Below are positions 18,401-26,353 of a DNA stretch of 64,000 bases, piece by piece (position 1 is the stretch's first letter; each line of letters begins with the position of its first letter). The notes below the pieces were generated by a model that was given only the letters and a program-made list of their open reading frames with translations, ran no database searches and had not been told where the DNA came from. Source of the DNA: Geobacillus subterraneus (lineage in GTDB: Bacteria; Bacillota; Bacilli; Bacillales; Anoxybacillaceae); contig NZ_CP014342.1 of NCBI RefSeq assembly GCF_001618685.1, positions 1,488,001-1,552,000 of the forward strand, given 5' to 3'. The position numbers and the translations under genes are program-made.

Positions 18401-19077
18401 GCGTACCAATCATAAAAGCTTAATATCGGGCCGCCCATCAGCTGCATAAACCGCGCCCCAGCGGCATGGCTGACCATCGACATGGCTGGAATCGGGGAGA
18501 AGCCGACGTTGCGGTCCGGGCCGTATTTGACGACCGTATACAATAAAGAAGCGGCGACAAGCGTCAATGCTTCATCCCAGCTGACGCGCACGAATCCGCC
18601 CTTCCCGCGCGCCTGTTTGTAGCGCTTCGCTTTTTCGCGGTCTTCAACGATGCTTTTCCACGCCTCAAGCGGGTTGTTTGGATGATGGGAGAGCGCCTCG
18701 CGCCACATGTCAAGCAAGATGCCGCGGACATACGGGTATTTGACGCGCAGCGGGCTGTACATATACCATGAGAAGCTCGCGCCGCGCGGGCAGCCGCGCG
18801 GTTCAAAATCCGGCATATCCGGCCCGGTCGACGGATAGTCGAGCTGCTGTCCTTCCCAGGTGACGATGCCGTTTTTGACGTAAATGTTCCAGCTGCACGA
18901 TCCCGTGCAGTTGACGCCATGGGTCGAGCGGACAACTTTGTCGTGCTGCCAGCGGCGGCGGTACGCGTCTTCCCAGGCGCGGTCGCCGTAGGTTGTTTCG
19001 CTATGGCCGTCGGCTTGGCGCTCGATCGGCCGAATATATTTGAAACGGTTGGCAAGAGGGGATCGTTTTCGTTTCAT
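15391..19077 (-). CDS. narG: Respiratory nitrate reductase alpha subunit (molybdopterin)
   Basis: NarG (1228 residues, the usual length) reduces nitrate to nitrite at a bis-MGD molybdenum centre. The N-terminal FS0 cluster motif HGVNCTGSCSW with a downstream RGCPRG cysteine has the His-Cys3 pattern. The Mo-ligand Asp lies in SFYDWYADLPP near residue 220. No twin-arginine signal is present, consistent with the cytoplasm-facing enzyme. The ATG at 19077 lies 8 nt after AGGAG; a GTG 9 nt earlier overlaps that site. It is the first gene of narGHJI, under an Fnr-type promoter. The long antisense open frames in it are composition artefacts. Confidence 0.97.
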   Translation of the reverse strand: MKRKRSPLANRFKYIRPIERQADGHSETTYGDRAWEDAYRRRWQHDKVVRSTHGVNCTGSCSWNIYVKNGIVTWEGQQLDYPSTGPDMPDFEPRGCPRGASFSWYMYSPLRVKYPYVRGILLDMWREALSHHPNNPLEAWKSIVEDREKAKRYKQARGKGGFVRVSWDEALTLVAASLLYTVVKYGPDRNVGFSPIPAMSMVSHAAGARFMQLMGGPILSFYDWYADLPPASPQIWGDQTDVPESSDWYNAGYIITWGSNVPLTRTPDAHFLAEVRYRGTKVVSVSPDYAESTKFADDWLSVKQGTDGALAMAMGHVILNEYYVKRTVPYFEQYAKTYTDFPFVVTLKQDGGAWTAGRFLLAKDLGKQTGNAEWKPVIYDENTGTFAVPNGTIGTRWEDKGKWNLHLVDEETKQPLEPRLSFLGSEDEVMSIKLPYFTAEGGKTIERAVPVKKVHTEAGDVYVTTVYDLILANYGIDRGIGGVVARSYDDEVPFTPAWQEAITGVDRELVVKIAREFADNAIDTNGRSMIIVGAGINHWFNSDTIYRAVLNLVLFVGAQGVNGGGWAHYVGQEKLRPAEGWQTIATARDWVGPAKLQNGTSFFYFATDQWRYEERPVDELISPLAKKARYSHPGDYNVLAARLGWLPSYPTFNKNGIELYNEAVSHGARTPEEIGAYVAKQLKKKELQFAIEDPDNEANFPRNLIVWRANLISSSGKGHEYFLKHLLGTTNGLLNDDRNSLRPEEIRWRDEAPEGKLDLLVNLDFRMAGTALYSDVVLPAATWYEKHDLSSTDMHPFVHPFNPAVPPLWEARSDWDIFKSLAKAVSDVAKQAGLKPMKEVVATPLLHDTAQELAQPFGEVKDWSKGETEPIPGKTMPNIHVIERDYTLIYDQMTALGPNVARQPIGTKGIAWSAKDEYEQLKRRLGTVRRASIADGCPDISEAKKAAEAILTLSSTTNGKMAVKAWEALEKKTDLKLADLAKEREEECFTFEQITAQPKTVITSPAFSGSEKGGRRYSPFTTNVERLIPWRTLTGRQSFYIDHELMREFGETMATFKPMLPHRPFSNKRPKENGKEVILNYLTPHNKWSIHSMYFDSLPMLTLFRGGPTVWMNKDDAAEAGINDNDWIECFNENGVVVARAVVSHRLPRGMAFMHHAQDRHINVPGTKLTNNRGGTHNSPTRIHVKPTHMIGGYAQLSYGFNYYGPTGNQRDLFVVIRKLEEVDWLED

Positions 19078-19111
19078 TTGCTTCACTCCTTATTAGCGTT
19101 GTGTACTTTTA

Positions 19112-19154
19112 ACTATAGCCATGATGTCAATAACGCGATGTTAACTTTGTCACA
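19112..19154 (-). promoter_or_regulatory. Fnr box and -10 element of the nar operon
   Basis: Read on the minus strand, TGTGA-CAAAGT-TAACA (19154 to 19139) is a Crp/Fnr palindrome with one mismatch in the second half, and TATAGT (19117 to 19112) is the -10 box. With a start near 19105 the box centre is at about -41.5, the class II activator position. This predicts anaerobic induction of narGHJI by Fnr, as in B. subtilis. A second TGTGACAA half-site lies further upstream (near 19166-19172). Confidence 0.75.
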
Positions 19155-19207
19155 CCTAGCGCCATTGTCACAAATTCGTCAAAGAAACGAACAAATATTC
19201 TTTGTTA

Positions 19208-19216
19208 TGGTATAAT
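19208..19216 (+). promoter_or_regulatory. Extended -10 promoter for YdjM-like gene
   Basis: TGG followed by TATAAT is a TGn extended -10 element about 34 bp upstream of the TTG start. No good -35 box is present. Confidence 0.5.
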
Positions 19217-19249
19217 GGGGAAAACGATGGAAGTTTGAGGGGATGTTTG

Positions 19250-19753
19250 TTGCGATATTCGAGTCATGTTATTGTTTCCTTATGCTTGGGGGCGGCGGCG
19301 ACGGCGTATACGGCGCTTCCGTTTACCGCTGCTTATACGGCGGGGCTTGTCATCGGCAGCCTTCTTCCTGACATCGATGAGCCGTCGTCGTATGTCGGCC
19401 GCCGTTCGTTCGGCGTCGCGGGGAAAGTAAAAGAAGCGTTCGGCCATCGCAGGATGACGCATTCGCTCATCGTTTGGGGCATCCTCGCCGCCGCCCTCTG
19501 GCGCGAATCGGCGTCGCCATTTGCCACCGGGGTCGTGCTTGGTTATTTGTTTCACATTATCGAAGACTTTTTTTCTGTCCAAGGGGTGCCTTTGTTTTGG
19601 CCGTTTTCTTCCAAGCGGTGGAAAGTGCCGCTCTATCGGACGGGAAAAGGGATGGAAAAGGTGTTCGTTGCCGCTGCCTGGGTCGGCTTCGTTTATTTTG
19701 GCGTCAGCGGATTGTTTTACGAATGGTGGCGGTCGCTTTTGGCCGTTTGGTGA
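19250..19753 (+). CDS. YdjM-like membrane-bound hydrolase family protein
   Basis: The 167-residue membrane protein belongs to the YdjM/LexA-regulated membrane hydrolase family (DUF457 type), with about four hydrophobic segments. Family motifs are RYSSHVIVSL near the start, GSLLPDIDEPSS (about 45-56), HRRMTHSLIVWG (about 75-86) and YLFHIIEDFFS (about 105-115). The conserved His and Asp residues in these motifs are the proposed metal site; the substrate is unknown. The start is TTG at 19250, 7 nt after GAGGGG, giving M-R-Y-S-S-H. The gene is divergent from narG and precedes the lipase gene by 86 nt. Confidence 0.75.
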   Translation: MRYSSHVIVSLCLGAAATAYTALPFTAAYTAGLVIGSLLPDIDEPSSYVGRRSFGVAGKVKEAFGHRRMTHSLIVWGILAAALWRESASPFATGVVLGYLFHIIEDFFSVQGVPLFWPFSSKRWKVPLYRTGKGMEKVFVAAAWVGFVYFGVSGLFYEWWRSLLAVW

Positions 19754-19839
19754 CCGAGTGGAAAAAGAGGGAAAAAGGGCGGAGCGTCGAATACATATTT
19801 TTTAGGAGAAAAAACAACTGAACAAGAGGAGAGGAGAAA

Positions 19840-20592
19840 ATGAACGAACAATACCCTGTACTGCCTGGCGCCGAGCCGTTTTACGTCGAACACGGGCCGG
19901 TCGGGGTGCTGTTATCGCACGGGTTCACGGGCACGCCCCACAGCATGCGCCCGCTCGCTGAAGCGTATGCGAAAGCCGGCTATACCGTTTGCCTGCCGCG
20001 CTTAAAAGGGCACGGAACGCATTACGAAGACATGGAACGGACGACGTTCCACGATTGGGTCGCCTCAGTCGAAGAAGGATATGAATGGCTGAAACAACGA
20101 TGCCCAACCATTTTTGTCACCGGGCTGTCGATGGGCGGGACGCTCACGCTTTATTTGGCGGAACAGCACCCGGAAATCCGCGGCATCGTGCCGATTAACG
20201 CCGCTGTCGACATCCCGGCCATCGCCGCTGGGATGACGGGCGGGGGCGAGGTGCCGCGGTATCTTGACTCGATTGGATCGGACGTAAAAAATCCCGATGT
20301 CAAAGAGCTGGCGTACGAAAAAACGCCGACGGCATCGCTCCTTCAGCTGGCTAGGCTGATGGCACAGACAAAAGCGAAACTCGATCGCATCGTCTGTCCG
20401 GCGTTGATTTTTGTCTCCGACGAAGATCACGTCGTGCCGCCGGGAAACGCCGACATCATCTTTCAAGGCATTTCATCGACGGAGAAAGAGATCGTCCGCC
20501 TCCGAAACAGCTACCATGTGGCGACGCTCGATTACGATCAACCGATGATTATTGAACGGTCTCTCGAATTTTTCGCCAAGCACGCCGGATAA
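19840..20592 (+). CDS. Thermostable monoacylglycerol lipase (carboxylesterase)
   Basis: The 250-residue alpha/beta hydrolase hydrolyses monoacylglycerols to fatty acid and glycerol in the cytoplasm. The nucleophile Ser97 sits in GLSMGG, the acid Asp196 in VSDEDHVVP and the His226 in NSYHVATLD; the oxyanion loop is SHGFTGTP near residue 27. The whole sequence is very close to what I know of the lipase of Bacillus sp. H-257. AGAGGAGAGG lies upstream of the ATG. There is no signal peptide. It lies 86 nt after the YdjM-like gene and may be cotranscribed with it. Confidence 0.93.
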   Translation: MNEQYPVLPGAEPFYVEHGPVGVLLSHGFTGTPHSMRPLAEAYAKAGYTVCLPRLKGHGTHYEDMERTTFHDWVASVEEGYEWLKQRCPTIFVTGLSMGGTLTLYLAEQHPEIRGIVPINAAVDIPAIAAGMTGGGEVPRYLDSIGSDVKNPDVKELAYEKTPTASLLQLARLMAQTKAKLDRIVCPALIFVSDEDHVVPPGNADIIFQGISSTEKEIVRLRNSYHVATLDYDQPMIIERSLEFFAKHAG

Positions 20593-20604
20593 AACGAATC
20601 GGTA

Positions 20605-20640
20605 TATGGCTGATCCTGTTCAAAGGAGAGGCCATTTTTT
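20605..20640 (+). terminator. Possible terminator after lipase gene
   Basis: TATGGCT and AGGCCAT can pair imperfectly across a 17-nt loop and are followed by six T. Confidence 0.45.
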
Positions 20641-20737
20641 GTTTGTCGGTATTTTTGTGAAAAAATATGTGGCTGTTTTGCCGGGCTTGTTCTACACTTA
20701 TAAATAGCTGGGAAAAGAATAAGGGAGTTTTCTTTGT

Positions 20738-23700
20738 ATGAATCATATCAAACCGATCGCATTGCTCGTTGAAGAAAAACGAATCGTGGATGCCCTTGCC
20801 CAGGTGCGGCCGCATTTAGAAAACATGGGATTGTTTCAATGGCGGCCGCTCATGGCGTCATGGGACAGCATCGAGCCGTTTCGGGCGCTCATCCGGCTGT
20901 TTGATTATGCGCTCATGTACCGCCATAGCGGGCTTGTCGCCCGCTATGCCCACCGGAAGTTGAACACGCTGCAGACGTTAGCTTGGGTGTGCGACGAATG
21001 GCTTGAGACCCGCCGGCCGCTCGATGTTGAAGAAGCGCTCACGCCGCGTCTTGCCCAAGCGCTTGAAGGCAAGACGGACGAGCCCGATGAAGCGATCGCC
21101 CGAGCGGCGTTTGTGTTAGTGCGGGCGCTGCTCGATATGCAGCGGGCCGATGAGGCGCGCGAATGGATGGATGTAGTCGCCCGCTACGAGACGGTGCCGA
21201 TCCATGACAAATGGGGCTATTTTTACATTGAAATCGGCGACCGGAAGCGGGCGGAGCAGGCGGTCCGGGCCGGGTTGGACGATCCGAAGCGCGGCGATAT
21301 GTGCTATTTGCTTCTCGCTGACCTGTATGCACTTGACGGCCGTCATCACGAGGCGCTGGCCGTTCTTGAGGAGGGAAGGCGGCGTTTCCCGCAAGTGTTG
21401 TCGTTTTACGCGGAACGGGCGCGCCGCCTGCGCGATGTAGGCGCCTACCGCGAGGCGCTCGCGGCGATGGAGGAGCTTGACCGCTTGAATCCGCTCCATA
21501 TGCATCGCCGTTATTTCACCCATTTACGCGCTGAACTGTATGATCAGCTCGGAGAATGGGAGAAGCTTGAGTCGTTGGTAAGAGCCGAGCCGCAGCTTGA
21601 GAAAACGCCGTATGCCCGCGCGCTCGGGCGGCAAAGGGAGCGGGCGGTCGTACTGCCGCTTGTTCCGGTTGTGCAAAAACATAACTACTGTGTGCCGGCA
21701 AGCATCGAAATGATGCTTCGCGTACTTGGCGCTCCGCGGACGCAAGATGAGGTGGCCGAACATATTTTTGACGTGCGCGGCTCTAAATTGTCAACGACCG
21801 TTCAATATTTGGAGGAGCTCGGGTTTGTTTGCCGCTTTTTCATCGGCTCGCCTGCCCGCTGGAAGCGGTTCATCGATGAAGGAATCCCGGTCCTCTTGAG
21901 CGTCGACTATGAACAGTCATCCCACGTGCAAGTGCTGTTTGGCTACGATGAGCGGCTCGCGGCGTTTTATGTGCAAGACCCGAATGTATTCGACCCGTTT
22001 GTCGTTCTTGAAGAAGAGATTGAAAAATGGTACGCCGGGACGCATTATTTGTCGATTGTTGCGCTTCCCCGGGAAAAAGCGGCGCTCGCCGCCGAGCTTC
22101 CCGAGGAGGAAGATCGCTATTTTCGTGAACTTCATGCCTTTGCGGAAAAGATGGATGAAGACGAACAGGCGCATTTCGATGCGTTTGTCGCTTTTTTGCG
22201 CCGGCATGAGCACGTTCCGTATACATGGCTGTATGTCATGAAGCATTTTAGCAGCGATGAGGCGAAACCGCTGGTGTTGGATTATACCGGGCGTGTCTTG
22301 AAGCGGTATCCCGGGCATAACGATCTGTTGCTTGCAGCGGCGAAAGCTTATGTTTATACACAAGAAATGGAGCGGGCGGAACAGGTGTTGAAACAGACAA
22401 AAGGAAACATGCAAAGTCCGCTGTACCATTACTTGCGCGGCCGTATTGCTTTTTTTATGAGCCGCTATGAAGAAGCGGCCCGCTATTTTCGCGCCTCGCT
22501 CCAGCTTGACCCGGATCAGCCGGAAGTGTGGAGCTACAAGGCGCTCGCTTTGGTGTATGCTGGGCATACGGAACGAGGGCTCATTTGCTCGCAGGTGGCG
22601 GTTCGCTTGTACCCGGGCGATCTGTTTATCGAAACGAACCATGGCGTGTTGTTATTCCACGCAAAGCGTTTCGCTGAAGCGCGCGAATGGTTTGACCGTC
22701 TCGTGCGCCGCGAGCGGCGCGATGCCTATCTTTGGTATGAGCGGGCTCGCTGCGATTTGGAGCTTGGCCGCCGGCGCAAGGCCGAGCGCGGCTTTCGCGT
22801 TGCCAAGGCGCTCGATCCGCGGGAGCCGTACCCGTACGTCGTGCTCGCCGACTTGTATGATGACGATGGCAACCGGGAACAGGCGAAAGCAGTGCTCAAC
22901 GAAGGGCTTGCCGCCGCGGAACGGTTGGCGCCGCTTTATGTTCGGCTTGGCGATTTCTATATGGACGAAGGAGAGGCAGAAAAAGCCGCTTGCTGCTATG
23001 AGCAGGCGTTGGCCTTGGATGGGGATGATGTGTTCGCTCAGCTTGGGCTGGCCTCCGCCTTGGTGGAGCGCGGGGACGGAGAGGCAGCAAGACGGCATGT
23101 GGCCGAACTGCGCACCCGTTTTGCCAACAACAGCGAGTATTGGCTGAATGCGGGCAAATGGCTGATGGCTTACGGCTTTGCCGACGATGAAGAGGGGCGC
23201 GGGACGGCGCTGTCATGGCTCGAGGAAGGGCTGCGCCTTGCTCAGTTTGATGCGGAAGAGGCGTACGAGTTTTACATCGACCAGCTGACAACACCAGCTC
23301 TTCGAGAGCGCGGTCGGACGTTTTTGGAGCAGCTCATCACCGCTCGTCCCAGTTTAGCTTCGGCTCATTCGTCCCTCGGTGTCCTTTACGAGCGGCAAAA
23401 CCGGCCGTCTAAGGCCATGGCCGTATACCGAGAGGCCGCTGCCATGGACCACCCGCTTTCGCTCTTCCGGCTCGCGGAGCTGTGCGCTTCGCTTGGGCGC
23501 GAAAACGAGGCGAAACAGCATTATGAAGCGTGTCTCCGCGCGGATCCGTCATTCGCCCTCTGCCATTTTCGTTTGGCTGTGTTATATGGGGGAGAAGGAG
23601 AGAAGGAGCAGCAGTGCGCCCATTTGCTTCAAGCGGTCCGCCTTGCTCCGCTGCGCGCCGATATCGAATCGATGGCGGCGCTCATCGAACCTTCTGCGCT

Positions 23701-24901
23701 CCTTTCGGCGCTGGCTGACGCCCGTCGGCAGGCTGGGGAGGCGTGGTATTATGACAGCCTCGGCTATGTATATGGAGCGCTCGGGCAGAACGAGCGGGAG
23801 AAAGAAGCGGTGGAAAAGGCGCTCTCGCTCGCTCCGCACGATCGCGAGGCGCTTCACCATTACGCCAAAGTGATGATAAAGGAAGGAAAAGCGAAAGAAG
23901 CGATGGAGATGCTCGAACAATTGATGGCCGAGTATCCGGGCGATGAATCGCTTTATGCCACTTACATCGCCATGTTTCCAAAAAACGGACGAGGCTTGGC
24001 GCGGCTGCGCCGCCGACTGAAGCGTTTGCAGGCCGACCGCCAGAGAAAACGTGCGATCTATGCGCGTGCTGCCGCAGCTCTTCTTCCGTATTGGGAAGAG
24101 GAGCTGCAGCGGATGGATGAAATGCCGGGGCGGTGGTGGACGAAAATGAAGGCATGGGTCGGGAAGTTTTCGTTGTTTTCCGCCATCATTGATTTGTACG
24201 AAGAGGCGATCAGCCTTGACCGCGAAAACGCGGAAGCGTATGCCGAGCTGGCTCGCTTTTATGCGGCGGTGGAACTGGAGGACGACGCCGCAAAAATGTG
24301 GCGCAAGGCGCTGGCGAGCGGTTGGGAGCCTGAACTGGCGCGTGAATTTGTCAAGCATTTGTTGGCGGCTGACGATGCCAAACAATGCCAAGAAGCGCAA
24401 ACATGGCTCGATCGGCTGCTCGCCGATGACCCCGATGATGTCGAGCTGCGCGTTTTGCAGGCTGCCGTTTGGCTTCAAGATGGGCGGCAGGAACAAGCCG
24501 AACGGCAGCTGCAGGCGATCGTGGCTGAAGAGCCGCTCGCCCGCGGCGCGCTCTTCTTGCTTGCCGAACGATATGAGGAAACGGGGCGCTTGCAAGAAGC
24601 GACAGCGCTTTGGGAGCGCTGCGCCGAATGGTATTCTGAAGACGGCGAGTGGCATCTGCATCTGGCGGCGATGTACGAGGAAATGGGGCGTCTCGACAAG
24701 GCGCTGGCGGCCATCGAACGGTGTGTTCATGCGGCGGAAGATGCCCGCCTTCGTTACGAGCGAGCCCGCTATCTTTCGCTCCTTGGGCGTTTCGATGAGG
24801 CGAAGCGGGAACTGGACCGGGTTCTTTCCAACGATGAGAGCGAAGAGTGGGCGGCGTTAGTGGCCGAGGAGCCGGCCTTTCAGCACATGGCCCGGGTGTG
24901 A
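20738..24901 (+). CDS. Very large TPR protein with embedded C39-like cysteine peptidase domain
   Basis: The 1387-residue protein consists mostly of tetratricopeptide-type helical hairpins (motifs such as YRGRIAF, ARYFRASLQLDPDQPEVW, KAACCYEQALALDGDD recurring about every 34 residues) from about residue 80 to 300 and 490 to 1380. Between them, residues 310-450 form a papain-like C39-type domain with Cys318 (NYCVPASIEMM), His396 (SSHVQVLFGYD) and Asp413 (YVQDPN), the order expected for C39/BtrH-like peptidases. No signal peptide or membrane segment is seen, so it is probably cytoplasmic. Function is unknown; a peptidase or amide-bond enzyme presented on a TPR scaffold is the inference. A -10 TATAAA at 20699-20704 and AAGGGAG precede the ATG. 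Confidence 0.85.
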   Translation: MNHIKPIALLVEEKRIVDALAQVRPHLENMGLFQWRPLMASWDSIEPFRALIRLFDYALMYRHSGLVARYAHRKLNTLQTLAWVCDEWLETRRPLDVEEALTPRLAQALEGKTDEPDEAIARAAFVLVRALLDMQRADEAREWMDVVARYETVPIHDKWGYFYIEIGDRKRAEQAVRAGLDDPKRGDMCYLLLADLYALDGRHHEALAVLEEGRRRFPQVLSFYAERARRLRDVGAYREALAAMEELDRLNPLHMHRRYFTHLRAELYDQLGEWEKLESLVRAEPQLEKTPYARALGRQRERAVVLPLVPVVQKHNYCVPASIEMMLRVLGAPRTQDEVAEHIFDVRGSKLSTTVQYLEELGFVCRFFIGSPARWKRFIDEGIPVLLSVDYEQSSHVQVLFGYDERLAAFYVQDPNVFDPFVVLEEEIEKWYAGTHYLSIVALPREKAALAAELPEEEDRYFRELHAFAEKMDEDEQAHFDAFVAFLRRHEHVPYTWLYVMKHFSSDEAKPLVLDYTGRVLKRYPGHNDLLLAAAKAYVYTQEMERAEQVLKQTKGNMQSPLYHYLRGRIAFFMSRYEEAARYFRASLQLDPDQPEVWSYKALALVYAGHTERGLICSQVAVRLYPGDLFIETNHGVLLFHAKRFAEAREWFDRLVRRERRDAYLWYERARCDLELGRRRKAERGFRVAKALDPREPYPYVVLADLYDDDGNREQAKAVLNEGLAAAERLAPLYVRLGDFYMDEGEAEKAACCYEQALALDGDDVFAQLGLASALVERGDGEAARRHVAELRTRFANNSEYWLNAGKWLMAYGFADDEEGRGTALSWLEEGLRLAQFDAEEAYEFYIDQLTTPALRERGRTFLEQLITARPSLASAHSSLGVLYERQNRPSKAMAVYREAAAMDHPLSLFRLAELCASLGRENEAKQHYEACLRADPSFALCHFRLAVLYGGEGEKEQQCAHLLQAVRLAPLRADIESMAALIEPSALLSALADARRQAGEAWYYDSLGYVYGALGQNEREKEAVEKALSLAPHDREALHHYAKVMIKEGKAKEAMEMLEQLMAEYPGDESLYATYIAMFPKNGRGLARLRRRLKRLQADRQRKRAIYARAAAALLPYWEEELQRMDEMPGRWWTKMKAWVGKFSLFSAIIDLYEEAISLDRENAEAYAELARFYAAVELEDDAAKMWRKALASGWEPELAREFVKHLLAADDAKQCQEAQTWLDRLLADDPDDVELRVLQAAVWLQDGRQEQAERQLQAIVAEEPLARGALFLLAERYEETGRLQEATALWERCAEWYSEDGEWHLHLAAMYEEMGRLDKALAAIERCVHAAEDARLRYERARYLSLLGRFDEAKRELDRVLSNDESEEWAALVAEEPAFQHMARV

Positions 24902-24991
24902 GCGGCGGCCTTCAAGCTTTTCTTTTGCTGAGAAGTTTGCTATTGTATGAGAAGAGAAGATGGACGAGACAAAAGGAGGTGAACGGGACGC

Positions 24992-25255
24992 ATGGAAGCG
25001 CCGATCGAATTATTCGTCTATATGTCGCTTGTCGGGGCATTGTGGATGATCGTAAAAGGGCATAAGAGCGCGCGTCGGAGAGCCGCTTCGCTGTTTTGTG
25101 AGCCGCTGTTGGCCTCTGTTCGCGAGCAAGGGGCGAATGGAAGCGCCACGAGCGCGGCGCTTCCATCGCGCCCGCCGTTTTTGCCGCAACGGCGGAAAAT
25201 CCCGATGCGGGAACAGGCCAGCCGAACGGATGAAGATGGAAGGCCCTCTCCTTGA
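24992..25255 (+). CDS. Small predicted single-pass membrane protein (87 aa)
   Basis: I do not recognise this protein. Residues 5-22 (IELFVYMSLVGALWMIVK) form one membrane segment, followed by a basic, Ala/Pro/Arg-rich tail. AAAGGAGGTG lies 12 nt before the ATG, a strong but slightly distant ribosome binding site. It follows the TPR gene by 90 nt and may be in its operon; the hairpin at its 3' end overlaps the last codons. The tail may be low-complexity or degenerate, so the 3' half is less certain. Confidence 0.5.
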   Translation: MEAPIELFVYMSLVGALWMIVKGHKSARRRAASLFCEPLLASVREQGANGSATSAALPSRPPFLPQRRKIPMREQASRTDEDGRPSP

Positions 25256-25296
25256 TGAACGCGCATCATGTTTGGACAAGATCAAGGAGGGCTTTT
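25242..25296 (+). terminator. Hairpin with long loop: terminator or ribosome-binding-site sequestering stem
   Basis: GGCCCTCTCCTTGAT pairs, with a small bulge, with ATCAAGGAGGGC across a loop of about 25 nt, followed by four T. It can terminate the preceding transcript. The 3' arm also contains AAGGAGG, the ribosome binding site of the ATG at 25298, so the stem would hide that site. Confidence 0.5.
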
Positions 25297-25297
25297 C

Positions 25298-25322
25298 ATG
25301 AAGAAATGGATCATGATTTTAT
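25298..25322 (+). pseudogene. Possible 5' stub of interrupted pncA
   Basis: An ATG at 25298, 6-7 nt after a strong AAGGAGG, opens about eight codons (MKKWIMIL) before the left end of the IS200/IS605-type element. Nicotinamidases of the family begin similarly (MKKAL-type, then the catalytic Asp). The Asp-containing part is absent. The match is too short to prove; the stub may be coincidental. Confidence 0.35.
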
Positions 25323-25330
25323 CTTAATTA

Positions 25331-25387
25331 GGCGAGAAGACTCCCACTTCAACGAAGCGAAGCGGAGTAAGTGGGAGATGAATCGCC
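25331..25387 (+). repeat. Left-end hairpin of the TnpB element
   Basis: Nested pairs GGCGA...TCGCC and CTCCCACTT...AAGTGGGAG form a stable imperfect palindrome. The inner arm CCCACTT/AAGTGGG recurs in the right end. Confidence 0.8.
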
Positions 25388-26349
25388 TTAACTATATTTT
25401 GCTGAAAATAGGATAGATTCAGTAAAATATAGTATCATATAGTTAGATGGGAGGTGAAAACATGTATTTTTGTATCAAACAACAGCTAAATGGTTTGACC
25501 AAAGAAGAATACTTGACTCTTCGAGAACTGTGCCATATTGCCAAGAACATGTACAACGTCGGATTGTACCATGTCAGACAATACTATTTTGAACACAAGG
25601 AATTTCTTAATTATGAGAAAAACGATCATCTTGCAAAAACTAACGAAAACTATAAGCTGTTAAACAGCAACATGGCACAGCAAATTTTAAAAAAGGTCAA
25701 TGAAGCCTTTAAATCTTTCTTTGGTTTGATCAGTCTTGCCAAACAAGGAAAATATGACTACAAGGCTATCAGTATTCCAAAATATCTTAAAAAAGATGGC
25801 TTTCATTCACTGATCATTGGCCAGATTCGTATAGACGGCAACAAATTCACGATACCGTATTCTCGCCTATTTAAAAAGACTCACAAGCCTATCACGATAA
25901 CGATTCCGCCTGTGTTGCTGGACAAAAAGATTAAGCAGATTGAAATCATTCCTAAGCATCATGCCAGGTTCTTTGAGATTCAGTACAAATATGAAATGCC
26001 TGAAGATCAAAGAGAATTAAATGACCAAAAAGCACTGGCCATTGATTTAGGATTAAACAATCTTGCCACTTGTGTCACATCAGACGGCAGATCATTCATC
26101 ATTGATGGGCGGAGATTAAAAAGTATAAATCAATGGTTTAACAAAGAAAATGCCAGACTTCAAAGCATAAAAGATAAGCAAAAAATCAAAGGCACCACTC
26201 GTAAACAGGCTTTGCTTGCTATGAATCGCAATAATAAAGTGAATGATTATATCAACAAGACTTGCCGTTACATCATTAACTACTGTATTGAAAATCAAAT
26301 TGGCAAACTTGTCATTGGCTATGCGGAAACATTACAACGCAATATTAAT

Positions 26350-26353
26350 CTAG
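26350..26353. repeat. CTAG target-site duplication, left copy
   Basis: CTAG directly abuts the inverted repeat of the IS1182-like element; the same tetranucleotide is at 27896-27899. Keeping only one copy restores the tnpB reading frame, which identifies it as a target duplication. Confidence 0.85.

Noticed and set aside
20738-24901. Bacteriocin exporter (C39 peptidase plus ABC transporter)
   Set aside because: No membrane segments, no ABC ATPase motifs and no adjacent bacteriocin-like gene are present; only the peptidase-like domain matches.
24992-25255. The 87-aa gene as the 5' part of pncA
   Set aside because: Its sequence is a membrane segment with a basic tail and shares nothing with the nicotinamidase N-terminus.
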